A stretch of DNA of 64,000 nt from Cannabis sativa (taxonomy: Eukaryota; Streptophyta; Magnoliopsida; Rosales; Cannabaceae): NCBI RefSeq assembly GCF_029168945.1, contig NC_083604.1:42279686-42343685 (forward strand), read 5' to 3'. The stretch's first letter is position 1. Every line of letters starts with the position of its first letter. The notes below the pieces were generated by a model. That model ran no database searches and was not told the origin of the DNA. It was given only the letters and a program-made list of their open reading frames with translations. Positions 11,665-22,717 of this stretch are shown here, piece by piece. Made by a program: the position numbers and the translations under genes.

Positions 11665-13005
11665 GTGAAGAAAGATTGTGCCAAATATCACGCATGGCGT
11701 GTAAAGAAAGGTATTAATCTTGCTTTGGTACGTTACGAGGTTAATTTAGTTTCGGTACCTAGAAACACTTGGTGGATAGATTACGGTGCTACTACTCACA
11801 TAAGTGTTTCTATGCAGGGTTGCCTGAGCTACCGAAAGCCAAGTGATGGTGAAAGATACATCTTTGTGGGCGATGGTCAATCGGTGGAAGTGGAAGCAAT
11901 TGGGCATTTCAGATTGTTATTAGGAACTGGTTCTTATTTGGATTTGAAAGACACTTTTGTTGTGCCGTCTTTTAGGCGGAATTTAGTTTCTGTTTCTTTG
12001 TTGGACAAATTTGGATATTGTTGTTCATTTGGAAACAATCAGTTTACTTTGTCTTTAAATTCAAATATTATTGGAACTGGTTATTTGAATACTTATGACA
12101 ATCTTTATTTGTTAGAAACAATTGCATCCTATAATGAAACCTTGCATGTGGAATCACGAGGTACTAAACGCAAATTAAATAAAGAAAATTCAGCGTCATT
12201 ATGGCATAAACGCTTAGGTCATATCTCAAGAGGTAGAATTGAGCGTCTTGTGTCTGATGACATTTTAGAGTCTCTTGACTTCACAGATTTCAATGTCTGT
12301 GTAGATTGTATCAAGGGAAAACAGACCAAAACTAAGAGATTAGGTGCCAATAGAGCTTCAGAAGTCTTAGAATTGATTCACACAGATATTTGTGGGCCAT
12401 TCCCTACGGCATCTTGGAATGGTCAACAATATTTTATATCATTCATAGACGATTACTCACGTTATGGGTACCTATATCTCATTCATGAAAAATCTCAGTC
12501 TGTGGACGTGTTCAAAGCTTACAAAGCTGAAGTTGAGAATCAACTCAACAAAAGGATTAAGAACGTCAAATCTGATCGTGGTGGTGAGTACTACGGTAGA
12601 TATGATGGCTCAGGTGAACAACGTCCAGGACCATTTGCTAAATTCCTAGAGGAATGTGGTATTGTCCCACAGTACACCATGCCAGGATCACCTAGCATGA
12701 ATGGTGTTGCTGAGAGACGAAATAGGACTCTTAAGGATATGGTAAGGAGCATGATCGCTCATTCTACCTTACCTGAGTCCCTCTGGGGAGAAGCATTAAA
12801 GACAGCAGCTTACATTCTGAATAGAGTACCAAGTAAAGCTGTTGCAAAAACACCTTATGAGCTTTGGACAGGTCGAAAGCCTAGTCTAAAGCATTTCCAC
12901 ATTTGGGGATGTCCAGTTGAGGCAAAGCCTTATAGGCCACATGAAAATAAATTGGACTCCAAAACAGTTAGCAACTACTTTATTGGTTATTACCGAGCGA
13001 TCTAG
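11665..13005 (+). pseudogene. Copia protease and integrase part of pol
   Basis: The frame of 446 codons starts inside the knuckle. Protease: [11 protein letters not shown] at about 11770-11802; the usual Asp-Ser/Thr-Gly is Asp-Tyr-Gly here, so the catalytic motif is altered. Integrase: H-H-C-C zinc module (HKRLGH...CVDCIKGK, 12205-12320), then the D,D,E core with HTDICGPF, a second aspartate in [11 protein letters not shown], and the glutamate in [14 protein letters not shown]. It cuts and joins element DNA into the host genome. The frame is lost at about 12990 where the conserved GYKFYDP stretch continues in another frame. The integrase core itself is uninterrupted. Confidence 0.92.
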
Positions 13006-14988
13006 GGGCTATAAGTTTTATGATCCCACTGTCAGAAATATTTTTGAGACGGGAACTGCAACATTTTTTGAGGATGTTGAATTTGGGGGGAGAAATAAGG
13101 TTAGAGACATTGTTTTTGAGGAGGAATTGAATTCAAACTCAGTTCCTACTATCATTTTAGACAATGTTCAGGCTTCCACACCTGTCATTGATCAAGAAAT
13201 GAATCCGGAACCTCAACAAGACAATGTTGAACAACTCCCAAATCAAAATGAGGCTATTGTTCCAGAAGAACAAATTCAACACCCTCAAGAACAAGAGCCA
13301 TTAAGGAGGTCCACAAGAGAGAGAAGAAATGCTATTTCAGATGACTATTTTGTATTTCTTCAAGAACATGAGGATGAAAATGGAATGATGGAAGATGATC
13401 CAATCAACTTGCATCAGGCCATGAAAAGTTCTAACTCTCAAAAGTGGATTAATGCCATGGATGAAGAGAATAAGTCTATGCAAGACAATAAAGTTTGGGA
13501 AGTTGTCTCATTACCAGAAGGTGTAAAACCAATTGGTTGTAAGTGGATACTTAAAACCAAGAAGGATGAATATGGTAATGTGGTGAGATTTAAGGCACGT
13601 CTTGTAGCAAAAGGCTATACTCAGAAACAAGGCATTGATTATACAGAGACTTTCTCTCCGGTTTCATCGAAAGACTCTTTTAGGATAATATTGGCACTTG
13701 TTGCTCATTTTGACCTTGAGTTACATCGGATGGATGTTAAAACAAATAAGCGTTTCTCAATGGCGACATTGATGAGACAATTTATATGGAGCAACCAGAA
13801 AATTTTGTGGTTGGTGACCCAAAGAATATGGTTTGCAAATTAAAGAAATCCATCTATGGACTCAAGCAAGCTTCTCGTCAGTGGTATCACAAGTTTCACC
13901 AAGTAATTATCTCATTTGGTTTTGAGATGAATATTATTGATGATTGTGTATATCACAAGTTCAGTGGGAGTAAATACATATTTCTAGTTCTATATGTCGA
14001 TGACATATTGCTTGCTACTAATGATATAGGCTTATTGGACGAAACCAAGAGATTTTTATCTAAGCAATTTGAGATGAAAGATCTTGGTGACGCCTCTTTT
14101 GTATTAGGAATTCAAATACGTCGAGATCGTTCTCGGGGTATTCTTGGATTATCACAAAAGGGCTATATCGATAAAGTACTCAAAAGGTTTGGCATGCAAG
14201 ATTGTAGACCGAGGTGATACCCCTGTTGCTAAAGGAGACAAATTCGAGTCTTAGACAATGCCCTAAAAGCGACCTTGAAATTCGGGAAATGAAAAAGATT
14301 CCCTATGCATCAGTTGTAGGGAGTCTAATGTATCTTCAGGTATGTACGCGTCCAGATATTGCGTACATTGTTGGGATGTTAGGCAGATATTTAAGCAACC
14401 CTGGTATGGACCATTGGATAGCAGCCAAGAGGGTTATGAGGTATCTTCAGAGAACAAAAGATTACATGCTCACATACAGGAAATCAGATCATTTGGAGGT
14501 CATAGGGTATTCTGATTCTGATTTCGCTGGATGCCAAGATAGCAGAAAATCTACATCAGGCTACATTTTCTTGTTAGCTGGAGGAGCTATATCCTGGAAA
14601 AGTGTCAAACAGACACTTGTAGCTTCTTCCACTATGGCAACTGAATTCGTAGCGTGTTATGAGGCATCAAATCAGGGAATATGGCTGAGAAACTTTGTCA
14701 CTAGGCTGCGTATTTTGGAGAATGTTGAAAGACCACTTAAGATATTTTGTGACAATAAATCAGCAGTCTTTGTATTCCAATAACAATAGGAGCTCATCCA
14801 AGTCAAAGCATATTGACATAAAGTTCCTAGTTGTGAAAGAAAGAGTGCAGAGTGGACAGATTTCCATAGAGCATATTGGGACAAACTCCATGATAGCGGA
14901 TCCGCTCACAAAAGGATTACCACCCAAGGTCTTTCATGAGCACACTGCTCATATGGGTGTAGTATTACTTGAGGATATCATGATTTAG
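13006..14988 (+). pseudogene. Copia reverse transcriptase and RNase H, several frameshifts
   Basis: Conserved blocks lie in four overlapping frames (12917-13843, 13786-14217, 14214-14783, 14695-14988). RT: KWILKTKKDEYGNV and FKARLVAKGYTQKQGIDY (about 13540-13640), LKKSIYGLKQASRQWY (about 13838-13885), and the active site YVDD at 13993-14004. RNase H: YSDSDFAGCQDSRKSTSGY, the glutamate in STMATEFVA, DNKSA, and the end motif IADPLTKGLPPK. Frame breaks fall near 13750, 14212, 14252 and 14770, each explained by a one- or two-base change. It would copy the RNA into DNA. All catalytic residues survive at the DNA level, but no single frame holds them. Confidence 0.92.
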
Positions 14989-15378
14989 TGGGAGTTTGTA
15001 TTCTCTTTGCTTTATGTTTGTTTAAGACATTTATGTATTTGGTTATTTTCTGATCAGAAATAAAGTTTTCAGTTTATTCACTCTGTCTTGTTATGTTTAA
15101 GTTTGACCTCACTTTGGTTTAAGGAGGACCAGTTGGAAATAGGCATGTTCGGTTCACATTGCATGTAATTTCCATGCTACACATCCATGATTGATCTATG
15201 TCATTTGGCTATATTTGTATATGTGACCATTGATGGGTTTAGTCATGATTGATATGACGAAAATCGCTTTGATCCTATATGGGTATAGTTGATGGACGAG
15301 ATTGTTGTGAATACCTTTACATAATAGCAAATTTTGAGCTCATAAGGTTATACATTTATCAGGTAACATATGTTGCCC

Positions 15379-15388
15379 AAGTGGGAGA
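15379..15388 (+). other. Polypurine tract
   Basis: AAGTGGGAGA directly before the 3' LTR, the plus-strand primer site. Confidence 0.8.
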
Positions 15389-15389
15389 T

Positions 15390-15890
15390 TGTTGGATTAA
15401 AAATCTTTTGTGGGCACATATGTATAATGTATATGCTATTATAAAGTGTGATACAAAATTAAGTGACCAATTATGTTATGGGTATCAAAAGGGTATTAAA
15501 GTGTCATGGAATTAATGTGTAGATACCATAAGTTAATTTATAATTTGTTGAGGGGCCAAATTATAAATACCCAAGAGTTATTCTAAGATGACTCTATAAA
15601 TAGGTAGTGGTCCCCAAGAAACACTAGGGTTTCTGTATTCTCTCCTTCTCCATCAGAGAAAATACCTAAGAAAATAGTGTATTCTTGGAAGATCAAAACC
15701 TTCTCTGCAATCTCCAACAATGGCTTCAGGTTAGTGCTTCCGCTGATCTTTTATCATCATCTTCTTCTTTAATTTAGCAAAGGCTTTATAGATTTATATG
15801 ACTTAGGGTTTTCTATATTAAAGCACTTTAGGAATATGTTTAGATCTGTGATTTATATATTTCTTTGAGTGTTTTTTTTTAACCCTAACA
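15390..15890 (+). repeat. 3' LTR of the Copia element
   Basis: 501 bp; I see no difference from the 5' LTR, including the run of nine T near its end. It carries its own TATA box, ATG (15720-15722) and donor (GT at 15730), so transcripts starting here could splice into downstream DNA. Confidence 0.95.
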
Positions 15891-15895
15891 ATTAC

Positions 15896-16066
15896 AACTT
15901 GTAAACATGAAAAACTTGTCTAAGCAAGAGAGAGACTACCTATTGAGATTACAAAATAGGTAAGTGTCATGTTGGTCTTGGTTGAGTTGTAAGGGGCGGT
16001 GTTTGCTCTAGCTATCTGATGTATTTTGCTTTGTTAATTAATGAAGCTTTTTTTTCTTGATAAAAA
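15896..16066 (+). pseudogene. LINE 3' end, second half with poly(A)
   Basis: When the Copia element and one copy of ATTAC are removed, the LINE frame continues (KYKLQLVNMKNLSKQERDYL) to a TAA near 15960. A short 3' tail follows, ending in TTCTTGAT plus an A-run at about 16057-16066. AAAAATTAT before 8940 and after the A-run could be the LINE target duplication, but the A-run makes this uncertain. Confidence 0.65.
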
Positions 16067-16223
16067 AAAAATTATTAAAACCATGCGAAACGCGAATCTA
16101 TTCTCTAGTTCTATTATAAATTAAAGTTTGGTAGCTCCTAACTATAAGTGTCACTTATTCTTATGGCATACATTTATATTTTCAGTATTTAAAAAAATTA
16201 TAATTCTTTTTATATATATATAT

Positions 16224-17371
16224 GGAACACTTCTTAATGGGTAATACCCATTGATGGGAACTAAAAAAATTAATAAGGTAATAATCTAATAATCTTTTTA
16301 TGGCAAGTTTCTAAAAATTATTTTTTTTAAAAAAAAAATTATATTTATTTTTTATAAAATTGGAAAAATAATTACAACTAATAATTTGAAAAAAAAATTA
16401 TTAATTATTTTTAAAAATTAATTAAAATTACTATTTTATTATTTTATGAAATTATGAGTTTATTAATAATTTATTATTGTAAAACTTAAAATCATTTACA
16501 TGTATATTAATGTGTTTTTTTTATTAGAAGAATAGGAGCTTGATTGTGGAATCCAATTGTCTTAATATTATTCATATTCTTAAAAATAAAACGGTACAAT
16601 ACTTCTTAGTTCTTACTTAGGCTATCATTGTTAGAAAAATATTATTACCATCCAATGATTTTTTTGATATTACCATGAATCATTCTCCTAGAATAACTAA
16701 TGAGGTGTTGTTCATTATTTATATTTTTAGGATTGGAAGATGATAATCTTGTCTAGGGGTCAAATATAATTTTTTGTGCTGAAATTCTTGTGTTGGCAAT
16801 TGCTATTATTCAATAATGTTTATGACACTTTTTTCTTCATTTTTTTTTTGTTAAAATTTTCTTCATTGGTTTTGTTCTTATAGATTTGGTAAGCTCAAGT
16901 ATTTTTTTTAAAAAAAAACAAAAACATATAAATAATTGTTAATTATTATAAAATTAAAGATTTTAGGTTCTTAAAAAAATCTTATACATTTTATGTGTAT
17001 TACAGTTTAAAGCTTAAAATTATTATTTTTTTATTTTCAGTAATGCAATTTAGAATTCTAGTATGAAGAAATTTTATAAAAAGATAAATATACACTTTTT
17101 TTCTTTTTAATCTTTAAAATGATTTTTATTAAAAAAAATAGTTTGTTAATTTTTTTAGTGTGTTTTATTTTTTAAATAACAATTCCATTTATAAATTTTT
17201 TATTTCTATTAATAGTTTTATCTATTTTAGGAATATAGAGAATAACAAAATAGGAAATATTAATTTTTTAATATTTAATTAATGATTATAAATATTAACC
17301 ATTAGATATTTGATCCAATGGTCAAGAATAAAATACCCATATATGGGTAATACCCATTAAGAGCACACCCG
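16224..17371. mobile_element. MULE-like MITE with ~35-bp inverted ends
   Basis: The left end (CTTAATGGGTAATACCCAT within 16224-16258) is repeated inverted at the right end (about 17335-17371, ATGGGTAATACCCATTAAGAG). The interior is AT-rich without coding. It sits in a TA repeat on both sides, which hides the target duplication. A 9-11 bp duplication in TA repeats would fit the Mutator group. Confidence 0.6.
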
Positions 17372-17664
17372 TATATATATATATATACAGAGTCTACAAT
17401 ATAAGTATAATCATTTAGGGCATTTTTATTTGTGTATAATTAAATTTACTATTTTACAATATATTTACAATAAAAACTGATTTACATAATCTAATACAAA
17501 GTAAGTACCATTATTATAAGTAATGTATTGTGTCTATTAATATAACTAATTATAGAACTTACCATATATATAATATATTAAAAAGAAATAAACATCATCA
17601 TAAATTAATTGCATAATATTCATATTATTATTCAAATTTTAAATTAAATGACGCTAATCACTTA

Positions 17665-18077
17665 GGGTGTGTTTGGAAGTAACTGTGTAATTACTAGGTA
17701 GAGTAATTACTAGGGTAGTAATTACACATTTTAATAATTACACTATATTTTAAAATGCAAGGTGTGTTTGGATATGAGGTGGTAATTACATATGAATTCT
17801 TAATTTCTTGTTTGGCAAAATAGTTAGTAATTACAAGGGAAAATAATATTTTTTAGTAGCTAATGTTTAATATGGAAAGTTTTTAGTAATTACACAGTGT
17901 AATTACATCCAATTCTCATGGGGGGCCATGAGAATTGGAGAGTGTAATTGGAACCCCTCAATTACTTCTAATTACATAGTTACAGTGTAATTACATGGTC
18001 AGAAAAACATGCCAAATTGTGTAATTACCTCCAATTACACACAAATTCAATTACATTGTGGCTTTCCAAACGCGCCC
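17665..18077. mobile_element. PIF/Harbinger-type MITE
   Basis: 413 bp, from GGGTGTGTTTGGAAG to CTTTCCAAACGCGCCC (inverted ends), flanked on both sides by TTA (17662-17664, 18078-18080), the target duplication typical of PIF/Harbinger. The interior has many GTAATTAC palindromic words. No coding. Confidence 0.75.
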
Positions 18078-18080
18078 TTA

Positions 18081-19014
18081 GGTTCAACGAAGAATTAATA
18101 AGTAAGAATTTACTTAGTAAATTCGGTTCACTTATTGGAAGCTCAGCATATAGATCTATGGTCCCCATTCTAGTTGAGACTATACTGCTTGTAAGCCTCA
18201 GTAATTGATTTGTGATTAATCAATTAAAATTCTAAAGTTAGACTATGTCTAATTCGTGAATTTTCACTAAGCAGGGGCGAAATTGTAAAGAAAAGAGATT
18301 CCAGGTTTATTTATTTATTAATAGACTTTATATGTCTAATTAATAATTAAATTAAATGACAATATTATTTAATAATCTATTTTAGTTATTAAATAATTAG
18401 TTTTGGCATTTAAATGGTTAGAATTGGAAAATTGGCGTTTTTGAAAAAATAGAAATAAAAATTGTGAAAACTGCAAAAACCAAGTGAGGCCTATTACACA
18501 CCTTGGCCGGCCACTTAAGCATGTTTTTCCAATTAATATTTTCATTATTTTAATGTCAAATAATTACTAACCTAAACCTAGTAGTTGCCTGTAAATAGAA
18601 AGTGACGGCTCAGTCAATTCATAAGTTTTCATAAGTTTTTCAATAAGCTTTCTGTCAGAAAATTTTCTTCAGAAAACTGAGCCTTCCCTTTTCTCTTCTA
18701 TAGCCGAACCTACCCTCTCTCTTTTCCTCTTCTAAATTTTGAAACCCTGAGTGATAGAGTAGTGCCCACACACAGCAAGTGGTACCTCAATCATAGATTG
18801 GAAGACTGTGAATGATCACACACAAAGAGAAGGACATTCGGGCTCAGATCTTGATAATACTCGCAGAGTAAAGGATACAAGGGTTAGAGATCTGAGTGGA
18901 AGGAGACATTATTCCGCTGCCATCAATGTAAGGTTTTCTTAACTTTATATGTGTTTATTTATCGTTTTAGAAAGTACATATTTAGGGTGTTAAACAACAT
19001 TCTTGTGAGTAGAT
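18081..19014 (+). repeat. Truncated + strand LTR (copy B) of the gag-only family, left part
   Basis: It aligns with 57655-58580 of element E: the family TATA box region near 18590 and the GTGATAGAGTAGTGCCC block. The 5' half of the LTR is missing, and the break coincides with the MITE's right target duplication. The LTR is interrupted at 19014 by the Gypsy-type element and resumes at 23918. Confidence 0.88.
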
Positions 19015-20209
19015 TGTTAGGCTAAAATTAGTCTAAGATTCGGGTCATATTTCGGTTAGTTTTCACTCTTTGTTTCTAGTTTTAGGGCTATATTACGCTT
19101 GATTCTTTTGTTTCAGGTCCTCGGGCATTTAAAGAAAGTATGTACAAGAATTGAGGAAAAATGGTGAAAGAATCGAGAAGAAAAACCAAGATTGGTGTCG
19201 CTGCCTGTTCCCGTCGCGACGGGGAATTTGCCAGTCGCGACGGGAACTGGCAGAAAGTTTTCAAGAAATTCGAAGTTGAACTCCCGTCGCGACGGGGGCT
19301 TTGCCAGTCGCGACGGGGACCCTTATGACGGGATTTTTGGGCAGTTTCGTAATTTCACGAATTTTAAAGATGAGAATTGGTTTAAATAGTAAGGGTTCGT
19401 GAAAATTAGAGGGGATTCAGAATTGGAACCCTAGAAACAAAGGAGGAGGCTAGAAGAGCGGCTTGTGGCGACCCGGATCAATTGCTTCAACTAGTTCTTT
19501 CTCTTCTCTTTAATTTTTCTATGTTCTTTTCTATTTCAATGTTAATTATGGATTTGATTATGGATGTTTTGAACTAAACTCCTATTTAGGGAGAATGATG
19601 AATGTTGTTTAAGTTTTTCATAGTTAATGATTAATTGCCATTCCTCCATCTTGATTGTGAACACTATTCATATTTGTGTTTAATTTCCATGTGCAAGATT
19701 GATCACCTTTTACATGTTTTATGATCTCAATTCGAAATCTGAAAAGTGAGAATTGAGAATGCTAAAATTGGATAGTCTAGGTTTTGATGTGAAACGAAAG
19801 TATTTACATAGCCTTTGTGACATTTAGATTATTGCTTAATGTTGATTTCATGTTAGTTTAATTAAGAGATTAATTAGAGAGCATGAGATTTAGAACCTAG
19901 AAGATCTGAAAAGAGCTAGGTTAATTTATAATCTGTCATTCACTTCAAGAGAAGGATAGCAATTAGACATTAACATTGGTAACTTAACAACAGGATTCGT
20001 CTCCCTATTTTCTTATCTTGATTAATCTTCCTTTGTTATTTTTAATTTTCTGAATTGTCTTATTTAATTCATAAAAGTATTCTTTTACCAGATAGAATCA
20101 ATAGTATAATTTAGTAGTAATTAGTCCAATTCCCTGTGGTTCGACCTCACCTGTGTGAGTTTACTACTTGATTGCGTATACTTGCGTAGTGATCATAATT
20201 TTCGCAACA
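19015..20209 (+). repeat. 5' LTR of the Gypsy-type element
   Basis: It contains the palindrome CCCGTCGCGACGGG at 19210-19223 and 19283-19296, and the partial CAGTCGCGACGGG at 19232-19244 and 19305-19317, i.e. two units 73 bp apart. This is a GC-rich block in an AT-rich LTR. A TTTAAATAG TATA-like box lies at about 19380. The 65-codon frame at 19192-19389 lies across the palindromes and is probably chance. Confidence 0.92.
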
Positions 20210-20504
20210 AGTTTTTGGCGTCGTTGCCGAGGAATTGTTTAAAGATTAATATTACATAAAATTATACTAACTTCTACTTTGGTTAATTCTTTTGCTTATT
20301 TCTAATTTGTTTCTTTTAGATTAAATTTTGTAATATTATTAAAAAATTAAATTTTTTTTTTCTAATTTGGTTTTTCTTTTTAGTTTTAGTATTAATTTTG
20401 TTGTTTCAATTTTTTTTTATCTTTTTAGTACTAATTTAGTTTTATTATTTTTTTTTATTTTACTAATGTTTTACTTATGAGTTTGAACTGCAAGATAAAT
20501 CCAG

Positions 20505-21308
20505 ATGCTATATCTTGATGATTTTGTCCAACAACACAATGAACCATTCTATTCTGCTTGGAGGAGATTTAAAGAGCTTGGAGAGAGATGTTATCCCACT
20601 TTCTCAAGTGGATGTTTTACATGGCTCTTGTATAATGGACTTAACGATGAAACAAGAAGTTGGGTTGAGTATGGAGCAGAGGCAACTGGAGCGCCTCTAT
20701 TAATGAGAGGCTATGACGTAATAGATCTATTGAATAACATGGCAGATTTTGATTACGATTGGCATTGGAATCCATCACTTCAGGGTTGGAGTCACCAATA
20801 CCCACCTTATTGCCCAAATTCATCCCAACAAACAGAAAAAGAGGAGCAACTACTATCACTTCTACAATCACTTCCAGGAGAGATTAATCGCTTAACTGAC
20901 ATGGTGAGATCTTTATGTGATAATTCAATGACTCATGATTCAGAATGTAATAACTCCAATGATGAAAGTTATGAGAGTTGTTGGTACAATGAAGAAGGGT
21001 CATTATTTGAATACAAGGAAGATAATGAGCCTACAGTTGAAGATCAAGATCCTTGTGAAAAGGAAATCATTGAATATGAAATCATAAGTGAGGGTATGGA
21101 TAGCCAAGTGAAGAGTGAGCAACAAGAAGAAGGGTTGTTAGATGAAAGTGTTGAAACTGTGACATTGGAGGATGAGGAAGAACATGACATCATTGATTCA
21201 ACTGCATCAATGATATTGACAAACAAACCACCAATGGATCCATATATTTCATCAACCATATTATATCCTCTACGAGTTTCGAAAGGCTTCTCCCCAAGCT
21301 CATCATAG
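20505..21308 (+). CDS. Gypsy-type gag-like protein, 267 aa
   Basis: Intact frame. Residues about 1-95 match the Ty3/Gypsy capsid pattern: FYSAWRRFKELGERC, then FTWLLYNGLNDETR, and a tryptophan-containing end (DYDWHW). This is the retrotransposon gag domain, but shorter at the N-terminus than usual. Residues about 110-267 are glutamate/aspartate-rich with no zinc knuckle. Role by family: particle assembly around element RNA; RNA binding by this version is doubtful. Downstream (21350-21450) a short in-frame-like stretch ends the coding-like sequence before the 3' region. Codon use is AT-rich like the surroundings. The start ATG at 20505 is the first in frame and is not otherwise supported. Confidence 0.75.
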   Translation: MLYLDDFVQQHNEPFYSAWRRFKELGERCYPTFSSGCFTWLLYNGLNDETRSWVEYGAEATGAPLLMRGYDVIDLLNNMADFDYDWHWNPSLQGWSHQYPPYCPNSSQQTEKEEQLLSLLQSLPGEINRLTDMVRSLCDNSMTHDSECNNSNDESYESCWYNEEGSLFEYKEDNEPTVEDQDPCEKEIIEYEIISEGMDSQVKSEQQEEGLLDESVETVTLEDEEEHDIIDSTASMILTNKPPMDPYISSTILYPLRVSKGFSPSSS

Positions 21309-22717
21309 AAAGTCTTGTGTTGTTGGTGTGGTTTTTGGTTCAAACTCATTACATGCCAAGCTTGAGGGCATTTTTAAAAACAACTTTCAAGTTGTCCAAC
21401 ATGATGCTTATTACGGGCGTCAACCGCTTGTTGATGTGGCGCTCAGGTAAGTTTCCTTTCCTTTTTCTTTAATGTCACATTGGGGACAATGTCATATTTA
21501 GTTTGGGGGGAGAGACTTAAAATTTTTAAATTCTGCATTTTAATTATCTGTTTTAGTTTTTTTGTTTTAGTTAAGGAATGGCAATAAGCTTGACGATAGT
21601 TGTATACTGCTGATTAGTGTGATGTGTTCTGAAATTGTAAAATAACTGTGTGCTTGATTCTGTTAACTCTTTGGATTAGTTTGGATGCTTAGAAACCTGT
21701 GTTTATCTGCAAAAATATTCAATCTGTGAAAATTGTTATAATTGTTTTACTATGGTTTGTGGTAAGATTGACAGGATAGCTTAGAACTTGCATGTTTATT
21801 CTTTTGAGACGAAATCCTTGATAGTGTTCAATTGGAATATGACTTAGGCATTTGTTGGATAGTTTGAGCCTTTCAAGCCTACCGTAATAATGTGTATCCC
21901 TAGTTAACCTTTTGAGCCTAAACCTGTTATGTTTTTCACCCATCGATTTGAAAAATTGCAACCACACTATTAATTTTTTTTTTCTTCACCATGTTACCCA
22001 TGATATCATAAGCTACATAATTAGTTTGGGGGAGGAGAAACATTTAGTGTAAGGAAATAGTGAGAGTGAGAAAAACTTGTAAGATTGAGAAGAAAAAAAA
22101 ATTGTGTAATTCAATGTCACTGAAAAAAAAAATGAAATATGATGAAAAAAAAAAAACACAATAAAAAGTAAAAAATATGTGTGAAATTTTTTTTTTTCAG
22201 TGATGTTGAAAAATAATAGAGACGTCTTCTATCAATCTTGGTAAATCTGGGAATATTATGGGATCTTAGAAAAAGAAAAGTAAGAAGCTTGTGGGTTCTG
22301 TTTGTGTGCTTATGATATCTTGAGCCAAAATTGACTTTTGCCTATCCCTGAATATCTGAGCCATATTACCTAAGCCTTGAAAAGACCTAATGATTCCAAA
22401 GAATACTGTCAACATTAGTGGAGAAAGGTAAGCATGCAAGCTTATGAGTTATCGGGTTGTGGAACTGTTGGAAAGAGTAAAGCTTTTATAACAATGTTTC
22501 ACATTTGAATAAATTTTTGTAGTTGTACATAGTGTTATAAACTGAGCATCTAAATTAATTGTTAGAGTTGGTAGAATTGAAATTCTAGTTTGCGCAATAG
22601 AAGAGAACATTACATGAGGCAGTAGTATTATGATTATCTGATAGCGTAGTTAGTAGATTAGTAGTTAGTAGTATTTATCTTACTCGAGGGCGAGTAAGAA
22701 TCTAGTTTGGGGGAATT
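21309..22717 (+). other. 3' internal region of the Gypsy-type element
   Basis: No long frame. It includes the GGGGACAATGTCA block (about 21483) and two TTTGGGGG purine tracts (about 21499 and 22703). The second one lies directly before the 3' LTR and is the likely plus-strand primer. Confidence 0.7.

Larger units (their letters stand above)
9278..15890 (+). mobile_element. Complete Ty1/Copia retrotransposon
   Basis: 6,613 bp with two 501-bp LTRs that look identical by eye, a 5-bp target duplication ATTAC (9273-9277 and 15891-15895), a tRNA-iMet primer site, gag, protease, integrase, reverse transcriptase and RNase H in Copia order, and a polypurine tract before the 3' LTR. Identical LTRs imply a very recent insertion. 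However, the coding region carries about seven single-base-scale frameshifts and an altered protease active site, so this copy should not be autonomous. It sits inside a LINE fragment. Integrase before reverse transcriptase places it in Copia; I did not assign a lineage. Confidence 0.97.

Noticed and set aside
19192..19389. 65-codon frame repeated exactly at 22895-23092
   Set aside because: Identical only because both lie in the two LTRs; the frame crosses the palindrome block and has no family resemblance.
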